From Neckera pumila (lineage: Eukaryota; Streptophyta; Bryopsida; Hypnales; Neckeraceae), in the NCBI GenBank assembly GCA_963969595.1, contig OZ018417.1:14634501-14698500 (forward strand): DNA of 64,000 bases. The letters run 5' to 3'. The notes below the pieces were generated by a model. That model searched no databases and was not told the origin of the DNA. It worked only from the letters and a program-made list of their open reading frames with translations. The position numbers and the translations under genes were made by a program. Shown here one piece after another: positions 35,461 to 47,199 of this stretch. How positions within the stretch are numbered: position 1 is the first letter of the stretch; the number at the start of each line of letters is the position of its first letter.

Positions 35461-36018
35461 GAATACATTTTCAATGAATAATATTGTAAATTCCTTCATT
35501 ACAAAATTATGGATTTTTTAAAAGAAGAAGATGCTTAATCCATGGATCACTCTTGTTATATTTTGACCATTTCTTGCTATTTATTCTTGATGAGAATTTT
35601 AGCCAAAAAATGATAATATTTGAATTTGAGTCCAACTAAATGACCAATGAATAAAACTTATCAAGTACATGTTCTCTTTTAATTGAAAATTTTGAAAAAT
35701 TCATAAATTTCAATATGTTTTTGGAATATTCATGAACTTAGGCCTGTAATTAAGGTTTATTGATCGTCTAATTTTAAAGTGACATGATAACTTTGGTTTA
35801 TACCATGATCTTATTTGCTGAAATATGGTGAAAAATTCATTTTTCTTGAGTATATTTTGTATTTGAAATGAATTTTCTTATTTTCTAGAATTCGTAATAA
35901 TTTTAAATTTTCCAAAAGAATATGAAACCTTTATGACTTGTGGTAAACATATCACATATCTTTCATCTTTGAAAAGTAAATATAAAATTTTTCATTCATA
36001 TCTACACAAAATAGTAAC
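35461..36018. other. AT-rich spacer, no gene seen
   Basis: Diverged relative of unit spacer sequence near 3550-3800. No supported gene. Confidence 0.45.
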
Positions 36019-36350
36019 TCATTAGATGGGATTCGAGGGCCTTGGAGGTCCATTTCAGGTCCGTTTTCCCCAATCAAGCCAGATTCAGTGAACGGTGGTG
36101 TCAGAATCAAGCCAAATTCAATGAACGGTGGTGTCAAAATCTTTTTTTCAAAAAAATAAAAAATAAAAAATAAAAGTCTTTTTACCGAAATATCATTTTT
36201 TCAACAATTTTTTTTTTTTTTTCAAAAAATGACGTGGTAGTCTTGGTACCACGTCAGCCAACTGCTGCAGCTGCATTCCCGCAGTCTAGGAATACAGGGA
36301 AATGTAGGGGAACCCAGAGCCCTCCAAGCCCTCCAAATCCCTTTTAATGA
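36019..36350. mobile_element. MITE with TCATTA ends containing a 33-bp tandem repeat
   Basis: The left TCATTAGATGGGATTCGAGG and the inverted right end (complement TCATTAAAAGGGATTTGGAG) form the TIR. Inside, two 33-bp units lie at 36072-36138 with the shared core GAACGGTGGTGTCA, followed by A- and T-rich runs. Superfamily uncertain. Confidence 0.65.
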
Positions 36351-36533
36351 ATTAGATTGCCTTTCACTAATTTCTCAACATCTGACACTATTTTAATATT
36401 TATTATTATTATATAAGTCATAATGATTCGTTTTTGATTTAGTTATCGGTATAATTGAGACTCATAAACCTCTATATGTACAAATGGAAGTATCTATAGG
36501 AATATTTGTTGACTTTGAAAGTTTGTAGAGTAA

Positions 36534-36702
36534 CATTAGAAAAAAAACAAAAACTCTAAAGGGCCGCTCCAAGTTGACATACCAAGCTATTTCAAGCTTA
36601 GCCTGTCAACTTGGAAAAGTACCCCCGGTGAGCAGTCAAAGTGTATAACTGCTCGCCACAGCAGTTAGACTTTGCAAATTTAAAAAAAATTAATTAATTT
36701 TT

Positions 36703-36744
<42 letters not shown>

Positions 36745-36912
36745 TTTTTTTACTCGTAAATCTAGGTTTTTGCGCCATTGTCAGTTTGTCTCTGCAATTT
36801 CAGCTGCACAAAAATAAGGAAAAAAATAATTTTTTTGACCCGATAAACAAAATTTTAGGGTACTAAAGGGGTCCGTGGAGCAGCTTTCTGAAGGGTTGAT
36901 TTTTCTTTAATG
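36534..36912. mobile_element. CATTAG-ended MITE (family R4), copy 1
   Basis: It starts CATTAGAAAAAAAAC and ends TTTTTCTTTAATG. An internal hairpin (CCAAGTTGACA/TGTCAACTTGG) is followed by GAGCAGTCA and an (AT)n microsatellite at about 36709-36739. Relatives are at 37273-37638 and 59015-59362. Confidence 0.6.
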
Positions 36913-37272
36913 ATTGTCTTGGGTCAAAGCACCCTAATTGTAATGGCAAGTGAATCTAATTTTACTATTTCGTGTAGTTGCATACTAGCAATATAACATT
37001 ATTAAGTAGTGCTGCAGGGTCCTATTTTGTTCCCTCCATTGTACAACAGGAGACAATAGCCAATCCTAAATTAGGAATCCAACCAAAGTCACAGCAAAAG
37101 AAGGTATCTTTGCAAAGTTATACCTTTAGGTTGGGAAACCTCTGGAATCAATATACAATGTTATTAACAAATAGAGTGATGCACCTTGAGGCTTGAAATG
37201 AAAGGTCACGGGCATGTCCTTCTAAAGTACTTATATAGACATCCCAGACCAAAATGGTCCGATGTTTGATAG

Positions 37273-37638
37273 CATTAGAGAAAATTTCAATCCACGGGAG
37301 GGCTATTTCAAGTTGCCATGCCATGCTATTTCATGCATGGCCTGTCAACTTGGAAAGTGCCCTTGGTGAGCAGTCAGTTTATGATTGCTTGACGGAGCAG
37401 TTAGATTTTGCAAATTTTTTTTAATTTTTAATTTTTAATTTTTTTAATTTTTTTTCAGATTATTTTTAATTTTTAATTTTTATTTAATTGCAAATTTGGG
37501 TTCTTACGCCATTGTTACAACAGAAATTGTTGCGTGAAATTAGGGCAAAAATAATTTTTTGGCCCCGAAAAACACTATTTCAGGGTCTTTTGGAAGGCTA
37601 TAGAGTAGTCCTCCGAAAGCCTGAAAGTTTCTCTAATG
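37273..37638. mobile_element. CATTAG-ended MITE (family R4), copy 2
   Basis: It starts CATTAGAGAAAATTTC and ends GAAAGTTTCTCTAATG, a clear inverted terminus. It has the same internal TTGCCATGC/GCATGGC hairpin layout and GGTGAGCAGTCA block as copy 1. Confidence 0.7.
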
Positions 37639-38045
37639 TGAATCCTTCTAAGGTAGGAGGCTCAAATTCTGGAGGGTCATTTAGAACCGCCATATAGACT
37701 CGATTAGAATGAACATGAGGTGGTCTTTAAATGGACCTTCTATAGTCATTGAATGAATCAATAAAAAAAAGTATCATTTATTGCCAGAGCCAATTGTTGT
37801 CTTGCTTTCTCCATTTCTCTCTAGAAGTTGCAAGTGAACGATTTATGGAAGACCTAGGGTCAAAAATGGGGACCTATGACACATCTTGTTTGAAAATTCC
37901 TAAGTAATTCAAAAATGCTTCAAAAAATACAAAACGACTTGGGTTACAATCAAGAACCTATTTCTCTTTGTCTAGAAAATGAACAAAAAATAATCCCATC
38001 CAAGAAACCACATGAAAAAGGCGGACCAGCTCTTGGATGCTTGCT
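37639..38045. other. Spacer, no gene seen
   Basis: Contains two short segments (AAGGTAGGAGGCTC at about 37648, and GGCGGACCAGCTCTTGGATG near 38020) that recur near 13434 and 38061. No supported gene. Confidence 0.4.
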
Positions 38046-38060
38046 TTAAGAGCCTCCTAC

Positions 38061-38326
38061 CTTATACACAACAAAAGCGCATATGTTCATCCTTAGAAGT
38101 TCCTGCAAAACAGGAAGGTCTGCCAAAGTGGTTTGACCTCCAGTGACTGCTTTTGTTTTTTTAAGTACATCAGTCACACTGTACCGAAAAGGATGATTTC
38201 CACGGTAGACAGCCTGTTCTTGAGCACGGGATAGGCCGGCCTTCTCGAAACCAGAGTGACCGGAGTTCTTCCCCAAACGCAGGGGAGCCCGTTCACTGTA
38301 TGAGATATTGAGATGTAAGACGACCA
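38061..38326 (-). other. Possible orphan coding exon, product not recognised
   Basis: An open frame of about 88 codons runs on the minus strand, bounded by a plausible acceptor (AAGCAG) and donor (AAG|GTAGGA). Its composition is less AT-rich and more gene-like than the surroundings. The middle reads RYSVTDVLKKTKAVTGGQ. I do not recognise the family. No adjoining exon was found on either side, so it may be a captured or orphaned exon. Confidence 0.3.
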
Positions 38327-38717
38327 CTGCTTATTGCGCGTAAACTGGCGCGCACTTTTGGCACTTGTACCCCGTTTCGCAATGACTGATTCAATGTGTG
38401 CACTGAGTTATTTTATTTGCACGCCCTGGGATGTCGATCATCCCAATCGATCCGTGAGCCAACACGAAATATATAATGCTGCTCCAATCTTGACTTTCTC
38501 TGTCGGTTTAATTGATCTTGACGAGTTGCAACGCAGAAAGATAAAAAAACGAAAGCCCTAGCTAGATCGAGTAGGACCAACTAAGGACCAAGGACTAATT
38601 CAACTGGTGGTATTTCATGAAAAGCGACGAGGTTCGCTGTAGTTAACGTACTTCAAGATGAGCTCGTACGCGCGTGTACGTGTGGTACGTGATTAACTGA
38701 TTGAATGATTCTTGGCA

Positions 38718-39068
38718 GATTCAGTCATACTAAAGAACACACATGCTCTATGCTGCTAATTTTCATCAAACTTCGAAGTGTGAATGCCAACTGCTTCTGA
38801 ATATATAAAAGCGCTCGCTTGCAATTGAACACTCCGTATCGATCGAGTAGAAATGTTACGCGCGTGGTCTTGTATTGACTGCAATGATACACTAGTCAGC
38901 CTCTTTGCTAGTAAGTTCAATCTTTCGGTCATTCGCTCAACGTTAAATACCAATGAGCAAGAATGAACTTTGATGATGTCAGTGGAATCTAGAGACCATG
39001 AACTTAGTTGGTGTCAGTAGCATGCATGCTAGAGGCTAGATTTTGCTGCTTTAAAATTGTAATTACAG
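38718..39068 (+). promoter_or_regulatory. Promoter region of receptor kinase pseudogene copy C, TATA box at 38802-38810
   Basis: A TATATAAAA box sits in a block conserved with 14990-15330 of copy B, which lacks it. A block of about 70 bp at 38995-39068 recurs as a direct repeat at 39555-39625, with transposon insertions between them. A start site about 30 bp after the TATA box is inferred. Confidence 0.6.
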
Positions 39069-39090
39069 TCTTACATGGGAATAATGGAAC

Positions 39091-39265
39091 GGATATTTCG
39101 TTAGAATGGCAATATTCCACAAACTTGGCAGTTGTAGGTTTAGACCATGTGGTCTGAAATGTAAACCAGTCCTACCTTTTAGACCACGTGGTCTGAAATC
39201 TATACCAGTCCTAGAAAATAGATGGAAAAATGGCGGAAGAATATGGCCATATTAACGAAATATCC
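39091..39265. mobile_element. M1-type MITE in the 5' region of copy C
   Basis: The ends GGATATTTCGTTAGAATGG and TTAACGAAATATCC are inverted. It contains two tandem units with AGACCA(T/C)GTGGTCTGAAAT. A second M1-like element abuts it at about 39280-39452 (right end CCATTTCAATGAAATT). Together they separate the duplicated 75-bp leader blocks. Confidence 0.75.
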
Positions 39266-40370
39266 ATTATGGGCAATTTTATGATAATGGCAATATTTTT
39301 TTTCAAATGGCGTGAGAAACAGTTCAAAACGGCTGTTCTAAATCTATACCTGTTCTAGATGGTTCAAAACGGCACCTATCCTAGATGGTGAAAATGGCAC
39401 ACCGTCAAAGTGGCACTTGGAATACCACCATTTCAATGAAATTGCCCATGATGATGGTACTAACTGGCAGTTACTAACAACTCAAGTTTCAGCCAGCTTC
39501 GGTTGCTGCGTGAATGTTTAGTACAAGTATTAGGGTTTAAGAGCGTCTTCAACAGAACTTAGTTGGTGCCAGTAGCATGCATGCGAGAGGCTAGATTTTG
39601 CTGCTTTGAAATTGTACTTACAGGGTATAGCATTTGGCAGTGTCTTACTTGAAGCTAGGCTGGCCTCTGTTGCCCCTTGTTGGAATTTGCAACAGAGCGC
39701 CGTGAGCCAAATGGGTGTGCAGGACGTGAAGTGCCGATTTATGTTTGAGGGTCTGTCTGTACTTCTGCTATTTCCTCGACACTGGCAGTTTCGTTAAAGC
39801 GCACAATTACACATACGTTTATGTTCAAGCTGAACGTACGTCTCAAGAACTCGAACTTGAAAATTGGGAATGATTATTTTGAAGTGGCCGGGTTTGGATG
39901 GGATGCCAGTGATACTTTTGTTGCCGAGGTTTTGAGTTTTGACTGTTTCCAGTGCTGACTAGTACGGAGTATCAATTTTCTGCATCATTCCCAAAGTTCG
40001 ATTCAGCAAGTTGGTTGTTCATCTAGCTATGGACCTTCACTGCTGAAATTTCTTCTTCTCTGAAAATTGCAGAGGAAGCGGTTCAGGCAGTCGAGGAAGC
40101 TTGGCAGAATACCCCGGACAAGGCAAGTAACCTGGCAGGGTGGAATTCTACGAAGAATGAATACTGTGAGTATTTCGATGTAAATTCGTACGCGACGTAT
40201 TCGCCCAGTTGGCAAGGAGTGCAGTGCTCGTGGTACTGTAATAACACTGATGATCATTGCGCAGTGTTGGTACTTCACTTACGTGGCTTGTAAGCATTCT
40301 AACTTGTATTCTTTCTCAAAAGATCGATGTAGTTGGGTTCGGATACATCCTCTCAAGACAACAGTATACA

Positions 40371-40513
40371 TCAATTTCTTTAAGTTGGCGGAATTCCAAT
40401 ACTTTTGCACCTTTCAGAACATCCGTTCGGAAACATAAGTCCATACCTCTCATGATGTACACGTATGTCACAACTTTTGGCGCCGGAATCGCACCGCTTT
40501 AACGAAATTGACG
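40371..40513. mobile_element. M1 MITE in intron 2 of copy C
   Basis: Orthologous position and sequence to 16073-16210 of copy B (ends TCAATTTCTTTAAGTTGG and TTTAACGAAATTGACG). Confidence 0.7.
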
Positions 40514-41135
40514 TTGGTACCAGTAATGAAGTAGAGAATGCTCATGACAGAGAACATCCTGAACTTAGTGGCCTGGTCTTCGGTCTTTTTTAGAATAGAA
40601 TATCTCTGCAGGTCTACAGTCTACTCTCGAAAAACACTTCGGATAGTTGTCAAGTTGAAATTTCTATGCACATTCTTCAGTCTATTCTCGAAAAACACTC
40701 CGAATAGTTGTCAAGGTACTCCTAATGACTAACAGTGATATTGTGTTCACATTGGAATGTCAATGGACAGGTCTTTATCTAATGCATCGATTGTGGGCGT
40801 TTTGCCACCGGCCATTGGAAACATCACATTTCTCTTAAATTTGTAAGTTTACTTATCTACCACATAATTTAGGTTTTCCCTTCCAAGTTCAGCAAACTCA
40901 ATTTCAGGTTTTGGGTTTGATATGTCAAGCTTAACACTTGCGGGGAGGGGGAGGACGTACTTACCCTCAATTTTCACCCTCACCTGGGGCAGGATTATTT
41001 GGAAGGGCCCTGGTCTCAAAACATCTTTGGTTCTTGCAACAACCAATATCACAGTCTCAAGTGAAAATTATGAGAGATTTTTCTAAGATGAAAACTAATT
41101 GTTTCTAAGATGAAAGCTAATTGTAAGTTTGACCA

Positions 41136-41373
41136 TTTGTCAATTTCGTGGTACAGGCGCCAAAATTGAAAGTGCCAAAATTGTGACATTCAGCTGCAGA
41201 AAGCTCTCAAAATTGTCAACTCGTGAACTGGCGCAAATCTGGAAGCCAAAATTGTGATTTTCATCTAAAGAAAACTCCAAAAATTAGGAACGGTATAGAT
41301 TTGCTTTCCAGATAGCACTCCCTAAAAAGTGCCAAAGTCGCAGAATCTCGCTCATTTAACGAAATTGAGGTTC
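41136..41373. mobile_element. M1-related inverted-repeat element in intron 3 of copy C
   Basis: Counterpart of 16758-16987 in copy B, with the same inverted TCAATTTCGTGG and TTTAACGAAATTGAGG ends. Confidence 0.55.
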
Positions 41374-43070
41374 AAACTATGACTGCTACGGAAATAAGTT
41401 TCAAGAAGCCGCTCTAGAAAGAGGCACTGTCGTGAATATCCGCCAATACAACTAAATTGAGTAACCAAGCATGATACATTCTCAGATCTTTTCGTCATAT
41501 TAGAGGTTAATTTCTACTATCACAATTATCTTCCAGTTGCTGATCTGTGCACTTATGTCAACTAATATGTGCAGGGAATTGACAGAAATCCGAACCTCAC
41601 TGGTCCTCTCCCTCGAGAACTCGGAAATACGTGGTTGAATGTTTTGTAAGTATTACTATGTTCTGTACTCCCTAGCTTACTGTCAACATCAAAATTTTGT
41701 AAGAGAATGTACAAGTACCTTTGAAAGTTCCGTATGTAGCTCACCCTGCAATTTCGATCATTCTTATGTAAATTTGTCGAACCAAGGCTAACACTGAGGG
41801 AGATAATTCTCTCAGTCAACCATTAGCTGTATTGATGAATCAAATTGTGCCTGAATTTGACTTAGGGATGTTCACGACAATGCTTTCAACGACACGATTC
41901 CAAGTCTGCCATCAAAGCTTTTGCAATTGTGAGTGATATGTCTCATTCTTGAAGAGCCTCAACAATTTAAGCCGAAGTTCTTGTCTCAAGATCGAACTAC
42001 TGCACATTATCCAACTAAATTGACCCACGCTCCGCAGACGGAGTCAGCCGCTGAGCAAGCATAACATTGTAAAGAAGAGAAAGCTTTACTGTCTACGTGA
42101 ATTTATCAAATTGAGCTTGTAATGCGAAATAGCTATGATCTCCACTAACACTCAATTTACTCTGCCCATTCAACAGAGACTTGAGTGGCAATCAGTTCAC
42201 AGGACCCTATCCATTTGAACAGTTCCAGGTCATGGGTTACCTCCAAGAACTCAGCATTGGTGGTAATCGATTGTATGGACCAATTCAAGCGGATGCATTC
42301 ACAAATAAAACGGAACTAACATTACTGTAAGGCCCTTAGTTTGATCGCTAGGTTAATTCCTGTATTGAAGTTGACAATGTACAAAATGCCCAAGTTATTC
42401 TTGCATCATGTGAGCTTTGTCGATCTGCGTTTCATTCAATGTTGGTGACAAATCGGCTTGTTTCTACTAATCAGGGACATATCTGACAACTCTTTCAATG
42501 GCACTTTGCCAAACCTCATTCCCATGAATCGTCTGACGCATTTGTAAGCTGCACCCATCTGGTTCGCTGACATTCGATGTCCAGTTTAAAGAACATCATG
42601 CAAATATCTGCTGTTGGGGACCGTAAGAAAATCAAACTTTGTACTGAACTTTGTCAATGGATGTGCAGGGATGTCTCTGGGAATCAGTTTGAGGGGCGGT
42701 TGCCAGATCTCACAGGGTTTTCCACACTGCGTTATGTGTAAGTCTCACTCTCTGCACTCTAAGATGGTTGATCCTGTAGTAAATTCTTCAGAAAATGAGT
42801 GGCTTGGAATTAACTTAACTAGTATGTCTCAATAAAACTTTCATACGCAACATATTTACATGATCCGTATGTTGGATACGATGCAGGGATTTGGGCAGGA
42901 ACAGATTCACCGGGACCGCAAACTTGGTGGATATATTTGATATGAATGCAAGTACCTCACTATTTTTTGTGGACTTGTCTCACAATCAACTTACTGGTCC
43001 TCTCCCATCCTGGAATGCCTCAAGCCTTGCCTCAGTCGAGGAACTGTAAGCTGCACGCCCTGTTCCACGT

Positions 43071-43306
43071 TGTTACCGAACCTTATGTATTAGATAACCG
43101 ACGAGCCGCGATAGCGGCGAGTAGGTTATCGGACATAACCGGTTGTTCACTTTTCAATCACAACCTTTGAACTTCATGATCCAAGGGTGTAGGAAGCAAG
43201 TTGAAAGGAGAGAAGGTTATGAGTTACAACTTGTAATGGCAATGGTGATGGGTTGCCAATGGGAAGGTGACACGTGAGTGTTGAAAACTCAACAACCGGT
43301 TATGAC
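43071..43306. mobile_element. AACCGGTT-ended MITE in intron 9 of copy C
   Basis: Absent from the same intron of copy B. The core 43133-43303 runs from CATAACCGGTTGTTCAC to CAACAACCGGTTATG. A short GC-rich hairpin (ATAACCGACGAGCCGC around 43093) lies to its left. It is an inverted relative of 10646-10993 without the nested M1. Confidence 0.75.
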
Positions 43307-44479
43307 ATTAGAAAGCTGACGACTTGTCAAGTGAGGACAGGAATGAGATGGCAGTTGAGTCTCTGCTTGCAAGCCTGACCTCATAAGCATGTGCCAGGTA
43401 CCTAGACAACAACAATCTTACAGGAACCCTTGACATTTTGAACATGTTTCAACTGGGGTTACTTCGAGATAAAATCTCAGCTGTCAACTCATCTGAGAAG
43501 TTGGGGATTATGAGTTTGAGAAACAATAGCATCCAGCACGTAATTTCAAACAGTAGCATAATCGCTAACACCACTACTGTTTTTATGTAAGTACAAATCT
43601 GTGGCCATTAGTTTGTCGCAATGAAATATCTGAATTCAGTGGAATACCTTCGATGCTACTGTATCTTGTTCGTTTTGGCAGCTAATTTGCTTGATAATGG
43701 TCACTAATTCACTGATATAATTCTGCAGACTACAGGGGAATCCATATTGTGATAACTTTGACTCCAACGATGATACCCACAGATGCTACTGTTCACAAGT
43801 CTGCTTTGTAACATCACGTAAGTACCATGACTGCAATATAACGCAGATTGACGATCGATCACATGAGAGCCTTTCTCCAACTCGGATGTGCAAGAGCAAT
43901 TCACAACTGTTTTGTCCAGCTCTTTCTATCATAATTTTCCTTCTAATTGAATGTTCACCAACAAGAGACTTATTGCCTTCTTTCGTTTGCAGAAAAATCG
44001 GACAACCACAGGATTATCATCATTTAAGCCACTACCAGTGTTGCTTCTGTGGTTTTGATATTGCTGATTGTTGTGGGGGCTATTCTTATCAAAAACCAAA
44101 GATACAAACGGTATCTGCAACTTCAATTCGAACAAAGTGAGTACCTCTGAGTGAAATCATTTGTTTCTTTGGGCATGCATACAGTTGCACTTCTTCAATT
44201 CCTAGTCTCTAGATTCAAACGATCTGTATGGTAACAATCATTCCCTTTACCGCAATTCAGAATTTGAGGAGTTTGACGTGAAGCCTACTATATTCTCCTA
44301 CAATGAGCTGCGTGGTGCCACAGGAGACTTTCATGAAGACATGAAGTTGGGACAGGGCGCCTACGGAGCAGTATACAAGGTGCCCAAGCGACACCACCGA
44401 TACATTACTTACTCAAAAATAATCAACTGTCCACTTGTGCAGAAAGCACCATTTCTAACTAATGTAGTAATTTACAACT

Positions 44480-44745
44480 CGCATAATCTCAATGGAGGAG
44501 AGGTTTTGCCGCCATGGCATGTTTTGATTGGTTAAGCAATCAAAGAAGTAAAATGGCTCAACTCTCCTACATTGAAATTATGTCCAGTAATTGCAAATTA
44601 GGTTAAGTCATCAAAATAATCACAAGTCAGTACCAACCTCGCTGCTCACGGTTCGGTGCTCACGGTTCGGTAGGTCCAAACTAGAGATTATTTTTTGATA
44701 ACTTGGGAGGCCTGCTTTGCAATTACCTAGTCCATCATAATTTTG
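44480..44745. mobile_element. Insertion in intron 13 of copy C, family with GGAGAGTTTTGCC ends
   Basis: An extra block of about 265 bp relative to copies A and B. It begins near CAATGGAGGAGAGGTTTTGCC. Much of it recurs in the opposite orientation in intron 15 of copy C (45470-45660), including AATTACTGGACATAA/TTATGTCCAGTAATT. It contains a short direct repeat, GCTCACGGTTCGGT, twice. Confidence 0.6.
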
Positions 44746-45459
44746 TGTGCCGACTTTGGAATAAAATTGAATCTGCAGGGTGTGCTGCGCCGTGAAGCAG
44801 CTGTTCCTGAAAACAGCCCAAGGCCACGACGAATTCTTGAATGAAGTGGTCCTGATCACGGGCATGAAGCACAGGAATCTGGTGAATCTCAAAGGATGTT
44901 GTCTTCGTGAATCCCAAAAGCTATTGGTGTACGAGTACGTGGATAATTTCGATGTTGATCAAATTCTACTTGGTATGTTTATTCAACACAGCTCTGTTCA
45001 CTGACGCCTAGCTCACGTGGCTTCTTCATTGCTGTAACCATACAAATCGATCTCTCCTTCATCCTCCCACTTTCAGCAAGAACCGAAGTGAAGTTTCATA
45101 TGTAAAACTACCAGTTTGTAAATGTTTCCCCTGTTCTCAACAGGATCCAAAAAGCAGGAGATGAGCGGTGAGCTAGCGAGCTGGCCTGTGCGGCTCAAGA
45201 TCTGCTTGGGCATTGCCCGTGGTTTGCATTATCTGCATGCATTGGCTCATCCGAGAGTCATCCACCGGGACATTAAGGCTGCAAATATCTTATTAGACTC
45301 TCATTTGGAGCCCAAGATTGCGGATTTCGGTTTGGCTCTATTATTCCCTGATGAACAAAGTCACATTATGACTGTGCATGTTGCTGGAACCAAGTAAGTC
45401 CAATGCAGGCACTGGCAGTGATTTCCTCAATTTCATTAAAGTTGTGCAATTTCAATGTC

Positions 45460-45990
45460 AAAAATGGACTAGCTAATTATAAAGCTAACCAAGTTATCAA
45501 AAATAATTGTTGGTTAGGACCTACTGAGCTGTAGGCGGCGAGGTTGCGAGTTTGGTACTGACCTACGATTATTTTTGACGACTTGGACTACTTTGCAATT
45601 ACTGGACATAAAGTCAATGTAGGAGAGTTTGACTTCTTTGATTGCTTAAACAACCAAAACATGCCACAACCATGAAAGTCTCTTGTATTTAGATTATGTT
45701 CGGTGGATCCACTCTCACTAAGTTAGTCCTGGTTGGTAGTAGTAGAGATTTCTCTCAAATTTTCTCATTGTCAAACCAATGAAATTTCTACTTCATACCC
45801 ACCATGTTGAAAATTTGCACAAGGCAAGCAATGAGCAATATCAGTCTTAATTTGCTTCTCTTTAACCAATCGAAACATGCCAAGACGGCAAAACTCTCTT
45901 GCATTGACATTATGGTGACATATATGTATACAAAGGTCTAAAATATAAGACAAGTGTGGATTTATGTTTCAAGAATACTTGTTTTGAAAG
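45460..45990. mobile_element. Compound insertion in intron 15 of copy C
   Basis: Contains an inverted relative of 44480-44745, plus a second GGAGAG/GAGAGTTTTGCC-type end near 45890-45915. It has split the M1 MITE that copy A carries in this intron, since M1-like halves remain at about 45420-45465 and 45990-46035. This gives a nested insertion order: M1 first, then this element. Confidence 0.55.
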
Positions 45991-47199
45991 GTATTGGAAT
46001 ACCACCATTTTAACAAATTTGGCAATTTGAATTTAAATCCACTTCAAATGCTTGTATCACTAACATGGTCACTCCACATGTGAATGATGATCGTGGCAGA
46101 GGGTACTTGGCACCAAAGTATGCTTCCCTAGGACAACTAAGCGACAAAGTAGATGTGTACAGCTTTGGTGTTTTATGTTTGGAGATTATAAGTGGGCGCC
46201 GCAACATTGACAACATTGCACCATTGGAGCAAGTTTATCTTCCCCAATGGGTACTTCAATCTTCCTCATACCACTTTCACCCATTGCAATCTTGTTCCAA
46301 AATATCAATGGAGATCATTTCTATAAAATTTGAATGATAGTCACTCCTTGTTTTTCACATTGAATGAAGAAAGGCATGTTCTTTTCTCTATTGTGGGGTT
46401 GCTTTAGCATTATGATGCACTTCTCTCTAATAAGACTGTAAATTGAGCATGGTTGACCAAGATGGCAAGATCCAACTATCTAACATTGAGGTTATATATG
46501 GTAATGTGAAAGAAGAGCCACATTATGAAAATATCATCCCTCGCCATTAACAAGGCTTTTTTTTCACATTACCTAGTCCACTACATCACTAGTAGTGGTG
46601 CAAGGAATATAGAAGACTTTGATTTTTCTTAACTTAAGAAGGTGCATGATTTCATCTATGATATAGGCATGGCAACTACACAAGAATGACAAGCTAATGG
46701 ACTTGGTGGATCCAACTCTCCACATGAGTGAAAAAGAGGTGCAAGATGTACAACAAGTGATCAATGTTTGTCTTTTGTGCATTTTCAATGCAGTAGAAAA
46801 GCGGCCTAGCATGGCCCACATTGTATCCATATTGCAAGGGGACACAAAGTCTAAAGTGCTTGTGGTAGGGGAAGGAAGGTTGAGCAGCTCTTGGTTGCAA
46901 CGTTCCAAAAGTAGGCTCTCCGGCCATATCTTGGAGGAAGGGAGCAACTTGGAAGGAGTACCTTAGAGGAAAGGAGCAACAGGTCCTTTTTGAATGGATC
47001 CCATGAAAAATCTCGCGGCTATAAACATAATATTGGGTGTGATACTTTTGCTGTGGAAATATGCAAAATTAGAGCTCAATAGCCATGTTTGACCTCTCCT
47101 AGTAAGAGGTTGTCTTCTATGTACAAATGCACTACAACTGACAACAACTTTGTAGCAATTGTGATCGGTCATGGGGATGAGCAAGCCTACACAACTTCA

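Larger units (their letters stand above)
39711..47083 (+). pseudogene. LRR receptor-like kinase pseudogene, copy C
   Basis: All 17 exon equivalents of copy B are present: 39711-39835, 40073-40289, 40771-40842, 41575-41645, 41866-41928, 42177-42326, 42475-42543, 42669-42737, 42887-43045, 43398-43586, 43729-43817, 43993-44136, 44213-44379, 44779-44972, 45144-45393, 46100-46250, 46667 onward. Lesions: one extra T in the signal-peptide exon; one base lost in exon 4; a TAA stop at 44025-44027 in the membrane span where B has TCA; a 17-bp deletion just before the VAVK lysine in exon 14; APE changed to APK in exon 16; a frameshift truncating the tail with stop at 46964-46966. Introns carry extra transposons. 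Residual similarity to the copy B tail continues to 47083. No functional receptor can be made. Confidence 0.93.

Noticed and set aside
36709..36739. (AT)n run considered as a replication or regulatory site
   Set aside because: Simple microsatellite inside a MITE; no supporting motif.
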